A DNA stretch of 64,000 nucleotides. It comes from Pseudomonas sp. ok272. GTDB taxonomy: Bacteria; Pseudomonadota; Gammaproteobacteria; Pseudomonadales; Pseudomonadaceae. The notes beneath the pieces were generated by a model. It had not been told where the DNA came from. It saw only the letters and a list, made by a program, of their open reading frames with translations, and ran no database searches. The stretch's first letter is position 1, and the number at the start of each line of letters is the position of its first letter. The position numbers and the translations under genes are program-made. The stretch is from assembly GCF_900109995.1 (NCBI RefSeq), contig NZ_FOCB01000002.1, positions 226,971-290,970 on the forward strand. The letters run 5' to 3'. Positions 40,473 through 48,598 of this stretch are shown in pieces.

Positions 40473-41690
40473 CTAGAAAAAGCTGTCCATGTTCTCGATC
40501 ACCTGCAACTGCTCATCCACCAGCAACCCGACGCGCCATTTGTCGAACGTCAGGCACGGGTGCGAAGCCCCGAACGCAATGATGTCGCCCACACGCAACT
40601 GCACACCCGGCGCCACGGTCATGAACGCGTGCTGGTCCATCACCGCCGTGACCTTGCACGCGCCCACATCTTCACCGACCGCCGGCAACACGCCCGCCTT
40701 GTAGCGCAACAGCGGCACTGGCAGGCCAGCGTCATAGGCCACATCGCGCTTGCCCAGGGCGATTACCGCCAAACCCGGCTCCGGCAGCGATTGCACATGG
40801 GCCCAGACCTCCAGCGCCGGGCGCAGGCCTTCGTGCAAGTCGCTGCGCCGATCCAGCACGCAGCACTGCGCCTCCTTGTAGATGCCATGGTCGTGGGCCA
40901 CGTAGCTGCCGGGGCGCAGCACGCTGAGGAAACGCCCGGCCGCGTTCTGTGCCTCGAAGGACTCGGCGATCAAGTCGTACCAGGCCGAGCCCGAGGCGGT
41001 GATGATCGGCCGGTCAATGGCGAACGCGCGGCTGTCTTGCAGTTGCACGGCCAGGCGCACCAGCGAGGCGGCAAACTCACGAATGCCACTGACCGCCTGG
41101 TCGCCGTGGATCACCCCTTCGTAGCCTTCGATCCCGCACAGCGCCAAGGCGGGCTGGGCGTTGATCGCCGCCGCCAGGGCCACTACTTCGGCCTCGCTGC
41201 GGCAACCGCACCGCCCGCCGACCACGCCGTACTCGATCATCACGTTCAGGCGCATACCGCAGGCGCCGAAGAAGGCGCCCAGGTCGGCGACGTTATCCGG
41301 GTGATCGACCATGCAGTAAAAATCAAAGGACGGATCAGCCAGCAACCCGGCAATCAGCGCCATGTTCGGTGCGCCCACCAGTTGGTTGGCCATCAGCACC
41401 CGGCGCACGCCGTGGGCGTAGGCGGCGCGGCTCTGCACGGCGGTGGCCAGGGTGATGCCCCAGGCGCCGGCGTCCAGTTGCCGACGGAACAACGCCGGGA
41501 TCATGCTCGTCTTGCCGTGGGGCGCCAGTTCCGCCCCGCTGTCGCTGACGAACGCTTGCATCCAGCGGATGTTGTGTTCCAGGGCCTCGCGGTGCAGCAC
41601 CAGCGCCGGCAGGCTGACGTCACGCACCAGGTGGGCGCCGGTCTGGGCAGCGCCCTTTTCCACGGCGGTGGTATTCAAGGTCAATGGCAT
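40473..41690 (-). CDS. PLP-dependent D-amino-acid ammonia-lyase (D-threonine aldolase/D-serine dehydratase-like)
   Basis: A 405-residue fold-type III PLP enzyme of the DSD1/D-threonine-aldolase family. The PLP lysine is in ELAPHGKTSM (about residue 57), followed by the alanine-racemase-like barrel. The C-terminal metal/substrate region includes PGSYVAHDHGIY and FGASHPCLTFDKW, with the family's His..Cys pair. These enzymes remove ammonia from beta-hydroxy D-amino acids. Beside KDG kinase, a good substrate guess is D-glucosaminate, which would give KDG. ATG 41690 has GGGAG 7 bases upstream. Confidence 0.8.
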   Translation of the reverse strand: MPLTLNTTAVEKGAAQTGAHLVRDVSLPALVLHREALEHNIRWMQAFVSDSGAELAPHGKTSMIPALFRRQLDAGAWGITLATAVQSRAAYAHGVRRVLMANQLVGAPNMALIAGLLADPSFDFYCMVDHPDNVADLGAFFGACGMRLNVMIEYGVVGGRCGCRSEAEVVALAAAINAQPALALCGIEGYEGVIHGDQAVSGIREFAASLVRLAVQLQDSRAFAIDRPIITASGSAWYDLIAESFEAQNAAGRFLSVLRPGSYVAHDHGIYKEAQCCVLDRRSDLHEGLRPALEVWAHVQSLPEPGLAVIALGKRDVAYDAGLPVPLLRYKAGVLPAVGEDVGACKVTAVMDQHAFMTVAPGVQLRVGDIIAFGASHPCLTFDKWRVGLLVDEQLQVIENMDSFF

Positions 41691-41710
41691 GATCAAACTC
41701 CCTACACGGA

Positions 41711-42475
41711 TTATTCGTTGATACGACGAGCCAGTTGGTTGGCGCTTTCAATCAGCACCCGGCGATAGTCGTGGTAATTGTTCTTCGCATCGACGCGTGG
41801 CGCGACGATGCACAGGGTGCAGATCGCGACGCCGCTGGGGTCTTTGACCGGGGCGGCGAAGCAATGGGTAAAGGTGTCGGCGACGCTGTCGAAGGAAAAG
41901 AAGCCCTCGGCGCCCGCTTGGCGGATCTCGGCCAGGAACTGCTCCAGCGCCAGGTGCGAACCGTCGGGCAGGACGAAGTCGTCGGCATCGATCAGGTCGA
42001 CGATCTGCTGGTCGCTCAAGTGCGCCAGCAGCAGGCGTCCGGACGCGGTCCAGGGGATCGGCGCGTTCTCGCCGATGTCCGAGGAGATGCGAAAGTGGCG
42101 TTCGCCCTCCTTCATCAGCGCCACCGTGTACTTGCGCCCGTTGAGCAGGCACATCTGCGCGGTTTCGCGGGTCTGGCGCACGATCTCCTGCAACGCCTGG
42201 TCGGCCTCGCGGCTCAAGTCGAAGTGACGCAGGTGCGCCTGCCCGAGAAAATACAGCTGACGACCCAGGTAGACGTGGCCGTCCTTGCCCACCGGCTCCA
42301 GGATCCGCCGTTCAAGTAGGGACGCGACCAATTCGTAGACCGTGGACTTGGGGCTGCCGATGCCGCTGGCGATGTCGTTTGGGCGCAGCGGCTGGCCGAC
42401 TTCCTTGAGGAAGTCGAGGATATCGAACGCCCGGTCCAGACCGCGGGCCCGGCGCTTGATGGTGTCTTCGGTCAT
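41711..42475 (-). CDS. IclR-family transcriptional regulator
   Basis: 254 residues: N-terminal winged helix-turn-helix (residues about 12-75, RAFDILDFLKEVGQPLRPNDIASGIGSPKSTVYELVASLL) and a C-terminal effector-binding domain (about 85-250, with NAPIPWTASGRLLLAHL and ending near APRVDAKNNYHDY). It lies inside the cluster in the same direction and probably controls it, with the pathway substrate as effector. Confidence 0.92.
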   Translation of the reverse strand: MTEDTIKRRARGLDRAFDILDFLKEVGQPLRPNDIASGIGSPKSTVYELVASLLERRILEPVGKDGHVYLGRQLYFLGQAHLRHFDLSREADQALQEIVRQTRETAQMCLLNGRKYTVALMKEGERHFRISSDIGENAPIPWTASGRLLLAHLSDQQIVDLIDADDFVLPDGSHLALEQFLAEIRQAGAEGFFSFDSVADTFTHCFAAPVKDPSGVAICTLCIVAPRVDAKNNYHDYRRVLIESANQLARRINE

Positions 42476-42544
42476 GTCATCAGGTTCCGTTGCAAAGTCG
42501 CCGGGATAGTAGCTGGCCGTACGCGTGGTGTCAGTCAGAGACGC

Positions 42545-42713
42545 CCCTCACCCTAACCCTCTCCCCAAGGGGAGAGGGAACTGAGCGCGTTGTCTTACGC
42601 GATGCATCGACCTGAAAAGCCGAGTCGATTATGGATTCGGCGCAATACTTTCAGGTCGCTGCAGTCCTCAAATCGCCCCCGTTCAGCCCCCCTCTCCCCT
42701 CTGGGGTGAGGGG
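42545..42713. repeat. About 170-bp element with terminal and internal inverted repeats, non-REP
   Basis: CCCCTCACCC at the left end is inverted as GGGTGAGGGG at the right. Inside, CCCTCTCCCC/GGGGAGAGGG forms a hairpin, and CGACCTGAAA (42607-42616) pairs with TTTCAGGTCG (42650-42659). No ORF. CCCTCACCCTAACCCTCTCC-type blocks are common intergenic repeats in gamma-proteobacteria. Confidence 0.7.
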
Positions 42714-42719
42714 TGGCGA

Positions 42720-43109
42720 TCACCCCTTCTTCTTGTACGCCACGCAATCGATCTCGACCTTGCAGTCGACCATCATGCTCGCCTGCACACAGGCCCGGGC
42801 CGGGGCGTGTTCGGGGCTGAAGTACTCGGCGAAGACTTTGTTGAAGCTCCAGAAGTCCCGTGGGTCGTCCAACCACACGCCGGTGCGCACCACGTCTTCC
42901 AGGCCGTAGCCGGCTTCTTCGAGAATCGCGATCAGGTTGCGCAGGGTCTGGTGGGTCTGCTCGACGATCCCGCCGGCAATGATCTCGCCGTCCACCGCCG
43001 GTACCTGGCCCGACACATGCAGCCAGCCATCGGCTTCCACGGCGCGGGCAAACGGACGGGCCTGGCCGCCACCGGCGGTGCTGCCGGTGCCGTAACGAGT
43101 GATGCTCAT
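42720..43109 (-). CDS. RidA-family (YjgF/YER057c/UK114) enamine/imine deaminase
   Basis: 129 residues with the RidA signature: GWLHVSGQVP near residue 28, QTLRNLIAILEEAGYGLEDVV, and the catalytic arginine in PARACVQAS (about residue 106). RidA proteins hydrolyse reactive enamine/imine intermediates released by PLP enzymes, which fits the PLP ammonia-lyase in this cluster. It sits between the importer ATPase and the IclR gene. Confidence 0.93.
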   Translation of the reverse strand: MSITRYGTGSTAGGGQARPFARAVEADGWLHVSGQVPAVDGEIIAGGIVEQTHQTLRNLIAILEEAGYGLEDVVRTGVWLDDPRDFWSFNKVFAEYFSPEHAPARACVQASMMVDCKVEIDCVAYKKKG

Positions 43110-43122
43110 GGTGTCTCTCCTA

Positions 43123-43920
43123 TTAAAAACGGGTGTTCTTGAGAAATTCCGCCAACCGTGGCGATTGCGGGCGTTCGAACAGCGCCTTGGGGGCGCCCTG
43201 CTCTTCGATCCGCCCTTGATTCATGAAGACGATTTTGTCCGAGACCTCAAAGGCAAAGCGCATCTCGTGGGTCACCAGCAACATGGTCATGCCATCCTCG
43301 GCCAGGCCCTTGATCACGCTCAACACTTCGCCGACCAACTCCGGGTCCAGGGCCGAGGTCACCTCATCGAACAGCATCAGGCTGGGGTTCATGGCGATGG
43401 CCCGGGCGATGGCCACGCGCTGTTGCTGGCCGCCGGAGAGCTGGCCGGGGAAGTGATTGCGGCGCTCCAGCAGGCCGACCCGCTCCAGCCATTTCTCGGC
43501 CAGGGCCACCGCCGCATCCTTGTGCAGCTTCTTGACCTTGAGCAGGCCCAGGGTCACGTTCTGCAACGCCGTGAGATGGGGGAACAGGTTGAACTGCTGG
43601 AACGCCATGCCGGTCATGGCCCGGTGCTGGGCGATGATTTTTTCCGGGTGGCGCTGGCGCTTGCCGTTGTGCTCGACGTAGCCGATGGATTCACCCTCGA
43701 GCAGGATCTGCCCACCCTGGAACTCTTCAAGCATGTTCACGCAACGCAACAGCGTGGTCTTGCCCGAACCGCTGGAGCCGATCAGCGTGACCACGTTACC
43801 GCGCTGCATCGTCAGGTCGACGCCCTTGAGCACTTCCACTTGGCCGTACTGCTTGTGCAGGCCGCGAATGTCCAGCAGCGCCGGGCCTGGGTTGAAGGTC
43901 GAAGCTTGAACGTCTGTCAT
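43123..43920 (-). CDS. Amino-acid ABC transporter ATP-binding protein (GlnQ type)
   Basis: 265 residues: Walker [10 protein letters not shown], signature [14 protein letters not shown], Walker [14 protein letters not shown]-loop VTHEMRF. It overlaps the upstream permease by 4 bases (ATGA on the minus strand), so it belongs to the importer encoded at 43917-46152. Confidence 0.93.
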   Translation of the reverse strand: MTDVQASTFNPGPALLDIRGLHKQYGQVEVLKGVDLTMQRGNVVTLIGSSGSGKTTLLRCVNMLEEFQGGQILLEGESIGYVEHNGKRQRHPEKIIAQHRAMTGMAFQQFNLFPHLTALQNVTLGLLKVKKLHKDAAVALAEKWLERVGLLERRNHFPGQLSGGQQQRVAIARAIAMNPSLMLFDEVTSALDPELVGEVLSVIKGLAEDGMTMLLVTHEMRFAFEVSDKIVFMNQGRIEEQGAPKALFERPQSPRLAEFLKNTRF

Positions 43921-44579
43921 GGCAGGGCCACCCGCTTTTCAATCTGCCGCCCGAGCAACTCGATGGCGTAGTTGATGATGAAGAAGAGAAAACCGGCGAA
44001 CAGGTAGAACTCCAGGGTCATGAAGGTCCGGGCGATCACCTGCTGGCTACTGAGCAGCAACTCGGCCACGCCAATCACCGACAGCAAGGTCGAGGCCTTG
44101 ACGATCTCGGTCGACGAGTTGACCCAGGTCGGCAGGATCTGCCGCAGTGCCTGGGGCAACAGCACGTAGCCCAGGGACTGATAGAACGTCAGACCGATGG
44201 CCTTGCCCGCCTCCATCTGCCCCGACGGCAGGGCTTGCAGCGCACCGCGCACGATCTCGGCCACGTGGGAGCCGCAAAACAGCGTCAGGCCCAGCACCCC
44301 CGCGCCAAACGCGCCGAGCTGCCAGCCCAGGACCGGCGCCATATAGAAGCAGGCCAGCACCAGCACAAACACCGGCGTGCCGCGGATCACGTCGACGTAG
44401 AAACGAAACGGCGCGCGCATCCAGAACGTGCCATAGGTCAGCACCAAGCCGGTGACCACGCCTATCAGGGTGCCCAGCACAATCGCCAATGCCGAGGCCT
44501 GGACAGTGGTCAAAAAACCTTGCCACAGGGTTTCGCGCGCCACCCATAACTCATGCAACCAACTGGGGGATTGATACAT
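43917..44579 (-). CDS. Amino-acid ABC transporter permease
   Basis: 220-residue HisM-family permease with the EAA-type loop [33 protein letters not shown] and about five hydrophobic helices. Start ATG 44579 follows AGGAG; a GTG one codon earlier is possible. It forms the importer channel with the permease at 44589-45251. Confidence 0.92.
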   Translation of the reverse strand: MYQSPSWLHELWVARETLWQGFLTTVQASALAIVLGTLIGVVTGLVLTYGTFWMRAPFRFYVDVIRGTPVFVLVLACFYMAPVLGWQLGAFGAGVLGLTLFCGSHVAEIVRGALQALPSGQMEAGKAIGLTFYQSLGYVLLPQALRQILPTWVNSSTEIVKASTLLSVIGVAELLLSSQQVIARTFMTLEFYLFAGFLFFIINYAIELLGRQIEKRVALP

Positions 44580-44588
44580 CACACGCTC

Positions 44589-45251
44589 CTATCGGCGGAT
44601 CGCCAAGCGCTGCTCGACGTACCGCAGCAGCACGGCAATGAGGTAACAGGCCGCTACATAGAGCGCCGTGGTCACCAGCCAGGTCTCGATCACCCGGTAG
44701 CTCTCCACGTTGATCTTGCGCGCGTAATAGGTCAGCTCCGGCACGGCGATCGCCGCCGCCAGCGAGGTGTCCTTGAACAGCGAAATGAAGTTGTTCGACA
44801 GCGCCGGCAGCACATTGCGCAGCATCACCGGCACCGTGACGTAAGCCTTGACCTGCCACTCGCCGAGGCCAATGGCCAACCCGGCTTCACGCAGGCCCTT
44901 GGGAATGCTCAACAGCCCGCCACGGAACACCTCGGTCAGGTACGCCCCGGCATACAGCGACAGGGTGATAATGAACGAGGGGATTTTGTCCAGGCGAATC
45001 CCCAGGCTGGGCAAGGCGAAGTAGATCAACAGGATCAACACCAGGATCGGCGTGTTGCGCACCACCGTCACATACACCGACGCCAGGACCCGCAGGGCGC
45101 GGTGCCTGGAGAGCAAGGCAAACGCCATCAGCAGGCCGATCACGCACCCAATGGCGATCGACAGCAGCGCCAACTGCAGGCCCAGGCCGAGCCCCGCCAA
45201 CAAGGTGTCGAAGTCACGCCACACGGCGGCAAAGTTCAACTGATAGTTCAT
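44589..45251 (-). CDS. Amino-acid ABC transporter permease, second subunit
   Basis: 220-residue permease of the same family (loop GGLLSIPKGLREAGLAIGLGEWQVKAYVTVPV). It is encoded directly upstream of the first permease, 9 bases apart, and downstream of the binding protein gene. Confidence 0.92.
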   Translation of the reverse strand: MNYQLNFAAVWRDFDTLLAGLGLGLQLALLSIAIGCVIGLLMAFALLSRHRALRVLASVYVTVVRNTPILVLILLIYFALPSLGIRLDKIPSFIITLSLYAGAYLTEVFRGGLLSIPKGLREAGLAIGLGEWQVKAYVTVPVMLRNVLPALSNNFISLFKDTSLAAAIAVPELTYYARKINVESYRVIETWLVTTALYVAACYLIAVLLRYVEQRLAIRR

Positions 45252-45303
45252 GGTCAGTACTACCTTGAGCGGGGCGACTCAGGGCCGCCCCACTCGCATC
45301 GGA

Positions 45304-46152
45304 TCACTTGAACTCAACCGGGAAACCGATTGCAGGCGTTGGCAGGTCCACCCCGAACCACCGTTTGAAGGACGCCGCGTAGGTCGGGAACTCGACGCCG
45401 GTCATGGCTTCATGCAGGGCGGTGTTGACGAAGTTCAGCCAGTCCTGATCCCCGCGCTTGACCGCACAGGCGTAGGTTTGCGGGCTCCAGGCATACGCCG
45501 GGCTGCGATAGCGGCCGGGGTTCTGCACCATCAGGTATTTGATCGAGGATTGGTCGGTGGCGGCCGCATCGGCCCGGCCCGAGTTGATGGCCTGGTAGAT
45601 CAAGTCCTGGCTGTCGTACTGGTCGACCTTGGCCTTGGGCAGCGCCTGGTGCACCAACTCTTCGGCATAGACGTTTTGCAGCACCGCGACAGTGACCCCG
45701 TCGCCGGCGGCCTGCATGTCTTCGATCTCCTTGTACTTGCTGTTGGCCGGCAACAGCAACGCCACGCCTTCGCGGTAGTACGGCAGGGTGAAGGCCACCT
45801 GCTGCGCGCGGCTGGCGGTGACAGTAATGAACTGGCAGCTCATGTCGACCTTATCGGTCAGCAGATTGGGAATCCGCGCATCGGACGACTGCACCACGAA
45901 CTCGACCTTGCTCGGGTCATTGAACAAACCCTTGGCGACGATCCGCCCGATGTCGATATCAAAGCCCTGCAATGTGCCGTCGGCCCCCTGGAAGTGCCAC
46001 GGCGCATTGGTACTGCCCGTGCCCACGATCAGATGGCCACGCTTCAACACACTGTCGAGCTTACTGTCCGCCGCCTGGGCAACGCCCATGGCAGACGCAC
46101 AAGCCGTAAAGAGAAAAACGCACGCTGTAAACAAGGAAGGTCGACGCTGCAT
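45304..46152 (-). CDS. ABC transporter periplasmic binding protein (SBP family 3)
   Basis: 282 residues with a signal peptide (MQRRPSLFTACVFLFTACASAMGVAQA, cleaved before ADSK). The mature part begins LDSVLKRGHLIVGTGSTNAPWHFQ and contains GFDIDIGRIVAKGLF, a family 3 amino-acid-binder pattern. It is the first gene of the minus-strand cluster. Given the PLP lyase and KDG kinase downstream, an amino sugar acid such as D-glucosaminate is a plausible ligand. ATG 46152 has GGAG 8 bases upstream. Confidence 0.88.
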   Translation of the reverse strand: MQRRPSLFTACVFLFTACASAMGVAQAADSKLDSVLKRGHLIVGTGSTNAPWHFQGADGTLQGFDIDIGRIVAKGLFNDPSKVEFVVQSSDARIPNLLTDKVDMSCQFITVTASRAQQVAFTLPYYREGVALLLPANSKYKEIEDMQAAGDGVTVAVLQNVYAEELVHQALPKAKVDQYDSQDLIYQAINSGRADAAATDQSSIKYLMVQNPGRYRSPAYAWSPQTYACAVKRGDQDWLNFVNTALHEAMTGVEFPTYAASFKRWFGVDLPTPAIGFPVEFK

Positions 46153-46521
46153 GACGGGCACTCCAGGAGGCTGTTTATTCCGCTATACCGGAACACGATG
46201 TGTAACAGCGGAATAGACAGCAGAAAGTGTGCCACAGCCCACGCGGTGATTCCCAGCGCATTTGAAAGATGAAGTGAATCAACGAGATGGCACACACGAC
46301 GACAAAGGCGTTACCCGGCCCACGGCGGATAAGCGCTACCGTTGGCTACACGGTGCGGGTAGGCGCGCTACAGGAACGAGCAGCGCACCACCCCGCCCCT
46401 CGATTTGAAGAACACTGGATCGATTGACCTCGATGGTGAATGTTCTGTCGCCTTCGCCGGCAAGCCCGATCCCACCCTGGTCCACGACGAACACACATCC
46501 CCTGTCAGGCCCGGACTCTTT

Positions 46522-46760
46522 GTGGGGCTTGCCCTAATGCCAGTCAGTTAAGCGAAACCCACGTGGGAGAGAGCCTGCTCGCGATAGCAGTAGGTCAGTC
46601 AACGGAGATGTTGGCTGTGTTGCCGTCTTCGCGAGCAGGCTCGCTCCCACAGGTTTGGCGCCTTAACTGACTGGCATTAGGGCTTGCCCGCGAAAGCGGT
46701 AAGTCTGGCGACATCGATGTTGATTGGGTTGGCCTCTTCGCGGGCAAGCCTCGCTCCCAC
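46522..46760. repeat. REP pair interrupted by a 145-bp inverted-repeat element
   Basis: The left arm begins at 46522 (GTGGGGCTTGCCC, shortened by a few bases) and the right arm ends at 46760. Removing 46535-46679 and one copy of the 10-base repeat GGGCTTGCCC restores a REP pair whose spacer matches that of 11627-11873 in reverse. Confidence 0.85.
46535..46679 (+). mobile_element. 145-bp MITE-like element, copy B
   Basis: It has the same 18-bp terminal inverted repeats as copy A (TAATGCCAGTCAGTTAAG), exactly the same length, and a perfect 10-bp flanking direct repeat GGGCTTGCCC (46525-46534 and 46680-46689). The body is a REP pair; there is no ORF. Confidence 0.87.
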
Positions 46761-46789
46761 AGAGAATCACTGGCTGGGCGCAAGATGAC

Positions 46790-47461
46790 TCAACCCGGCA
46801 GCAACTGATCGATATGCCGATACTCGGCCTGTAACTGCGCCGCCAACACCTGGCTACGCCCCAGCCGGATCGGCCCGCGCTCGATGTCCAGCACCACGCT
46901 TGGGCAGTTGAGCGCAAGCAATGGCGGCCATGCCGGGAGTCGGCCATCGGTGACCAGCAGCAGACGCTGCTGCTCGGCCGGATAGCGTTTTTGCCGCTGG
47001 GCCAGCCATTGTCCGGCTTGCGCCAACGCTGCGAGCATCGGCGTGCCGCCTCCGGCGCCCAGCGTCTCAAGCCAGCCATGCAGGCTGGCAGAAGCTTTCA
47101 ACCCCTGCACCTGCCAGGTCGGCGTGGCGCCACTGACCGTGAGCAACGCCAGCCGCGCCCGTTGTCGATAGGCATCGTCGAACACCTGCGCCAGCACCCC
47201 CTTGGCGTCGCTCAAGGCATGATGACGACGGGTAGAAGCCGAGGCGTCGACGATCACCAGCCACACCTCATGGGGCGCGCGGCAACGCAGGTGGAACACT
47301 AAGTCCTCACGCTGTCGGGGACGCCCCTTGAGCAAGGTGCCCGGCCAATTCACCGCCCCGCCCTGGGCCGCCTGGCGTGCACCCTGCCGGCCATGTTTCA
47401 GGTGCCCGGCACCGGGTTTGGCATTCGCCCCCGCGTCGGACCGGGGGCGAATGCCTAGGGC
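46790..47461 (-). CDS. chlD: VWA domain of ChlD, made by -1 frameshifting from the upstream frame
   Basis: The second half of a split chlD. It encodes a basic linker (ALGIRPRSDAGANAKPG...) and a von Willebrand A domain with an intact MIDAS (VDASAS, the threonine in GGGTPM, VTDG). The frame is open up to a stop at 47483-47485, but the only standard start is GTG 47353, well inside the coding part. A slippery A AAA AAG at 47461-47467 would join it to the ATPase, giving about 557 residues. The product is the probable medium (CobT/ChlD-like) subunit working with CobN. Independent initiation at GTG 47353 (187 residues) cannot be excluded. Confidence 0.8.
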   Translation of the reverse strand, partial: ALGIRPRSDAGANAKPGAGHLKHGRQGARQAAQGGAVNWPGTLLKGRPRQREDLVFHLRCRAPHEVWLVIVDASASTRRHHALSDAKGVLAQVFDDAYRQRARLALLTVSGATPTWQVQGLKASASLHGWLETLGAGGGTPMLAALAQAGQWLAQRQKRYPAEQQRLLLVTDGRLPAWPPLLALNCPSVVLDIERGPIRLGRSQVLAAQLQAEYRHIDQLLPG

Positions 47462-47467
47462 TTTTTT
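47420..47467 (-). promoter_or_regulatory. Programmed -1 frameshift signal of chlD
   Basis: On the minus strand, A AAA AAG is in the zero frame (47467-47461), two codons before TAG (47457-47455). After a 5-nt spacer comes a hairpin with a perfect 13-bp stem, GGCATTCGCCCCC / GGGGGCGAATGCC, and a 10-nt loop (47455-47420). This is the dnaX-type heptamer with a downstream stimulator. No obvious Shine-Dalgarno-like stimulator lies upstream. Confidence 0.85.
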
Positions 47468-48462
47468 GGCCAGCTCGGCACTTCACGTCGAGCACCGGTC
47501 GGCAGGGCTTGGGCCGGCATCTCGCCCCACTGGCCCTGGCCTTCACTTGAGTTGCCGGCCTGCGCGGCGGGCGACTGCGGCGCTGGGGAAGACTGCGGCG
47601 CGGGCGTGCCCAGCTCGCGGCGACGGTGGCGCAAGGCAAACTCGGCCACCGCATCAATGTCCTGCTCGCCAATCGCCGCCGCCCCGCGCCAGGCGGCATG
47701 GGCGCGGGCCGCCCGCAGCCACACCAGGTCGGCGCGCAGGCCATCGACGCCGGCGGCGAAGCAGCGCTGCGTAATCCACTCCAGCGCTTGATCATCAAGG
47801 GGAATACTCGCCAACGCTGCACGAGCCTGTTCACAACGCGTGCGCAGTGCTTGTTGCTCGGGTTCCCACTGTGCGCAGAACGCCTGCGGATCCGTGTCGA
47901 AGTCCAGCCGGCGGCGGATGATTTGTCCCCGTTCCAGCGGCAACGTAAGGCCGCCGAGCACCACGTTGAGGCCGAAGCGATCGAGCAGTTGCGGGCGCAA
48001 CTCGCCCTCCTCCGGGTTCATCGTGCCGATCAACACAAACCGCGCCGGATGCCGATGGGAAATGCCATCGCGCTCGATCAGGTTGGTGCCGCTGGCCGCC
48101 ACGTCGAGCAGCAGGTCCACCAGGTGATCGGGCAACAGGTTGACTTCATCGACGTACAACACGCCACCGTCGGCCTTGGCCAATACGCCGGGGGAGAACT
48201 GCGCGCGGCCCTCGCCCAGCGCGGCGTCCAGGTCCAGGGTGCCGACCAGGCGTTCTTCGGTGGCGCCCAGGGGCAAGGTGACGAATTGGCCGCTGGCGAG
48301 CAGGTCCGCCAAGCCTCGGGCGAGCGTGGACTTGGCCATGCCGCGCGGGCCTTCGATCAGCACGCCACCGATCTTCGGGTCGATGGCCGTCAGGCACAGG
48401 GCGAGCTTGAGGTCATCGGCACCGACCACGGCGGACAGGGGGAAATGCAGGGTGTCGGTCAT
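47455..48462 (-). CDS. chlD: AAA+ ATPase (ChlI-like) zero-frame product of chlD; cobaltochelatase small subunit candidate
   Basis: 335 residues: an AAA+ chelatase ATPase with Walker A EGPRGMAKST (residues about 37-46), Walker B GGVLYVDEVNLL, sensor GTMNPEEGELRPQLLDRFGL, and a Pro/Gln-rich tail. It terminates at TAG 47455-47457 just after a slippery site, so short (ATPase) and long (ATPase-VWA) proteins can arise from one gene. Both kinds are needed with CobN for ATP-dependent cobalt insertion. ATG 48462 has GAGA upstream; ATG 48474 is the alternative. Confidence 0.9.
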   Translation of the reverse strand: MTDTLHFPLSAVVGADDLKLALCLTAIDPKIGGVLIEGPRGMAKSTLARGLADLLASGQFVTLPLGATEERLVGTLDLDAALGEGRAQFSPGVLAKADGGVLYVDEVNLLPDHLVDLLLDVAASGTNLIERDGISHRHPARFVLIGTMNPEEGELRPQLLDRFGLNVVLGGLTLPLERGQIIRRRLDFDTDPQAFCAQWEPEQQALRTRCEQARAALASIPLDDQALEWITQRCFAAGVDGLRADLVWLRAARAHAAWRGAAAIGEQDIDAVAEFALRHRRRELGTPAPQSSPAPQSPAAQAGNSSEGQGQWGEMPAQALPTGARREVPSWPKKP

Positions 48463-48490
48463 TGGCGTTCTCATGGTCGGTGGTATCTGG

Positions 48491-48579
48491 GTGGGAGCGG
48501 GCTTGCTCGCGAAAGCGGTGGATCAGTCAACATTGATGCTGAATGTGCTGCCCTCATCGCGAGCAAGCCCGCTCCCACA
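48491..48579. repeat. REP pair (REPIN), GGGCTTGCTCGC variant
   Basis: Matched forward and inverted arms in the 136-base gap between cobN and chlD, within what should be one transcript. Confidence 0.9.
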
Positions 48580-48598
48580 GGACTGAGTGAGCGCAACA

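Larger units (their letters stand above)
46153..46789. other. Gene-free repeat island
   Basis: This 637-base gap contains the promoter of the importer cluster on the right-hand gene-proximal side (near 46160-46300), one partial REP (46451-46474), a conserved block (46472-46500) and the REP pair with the inserted 145-bp element. No gene is visible; apparent ORFs are translated repeats. Confidence 0.8.

Noticed and set aside
46440..46670. Small plus-strand ORF in the repeat island, and similar ORFs containing GSEPAREE or RAGSLPQ
   Set aside because: These peptides are translations of REP palindromes and recur wherever a REP is present.
47307..47834. 175-codon minus-strand ORF overlapping the chlD junction
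   Set aside because: Third frame through the chlD region; arginine/proline-rich translation typical of a GC-rich shadow frame.
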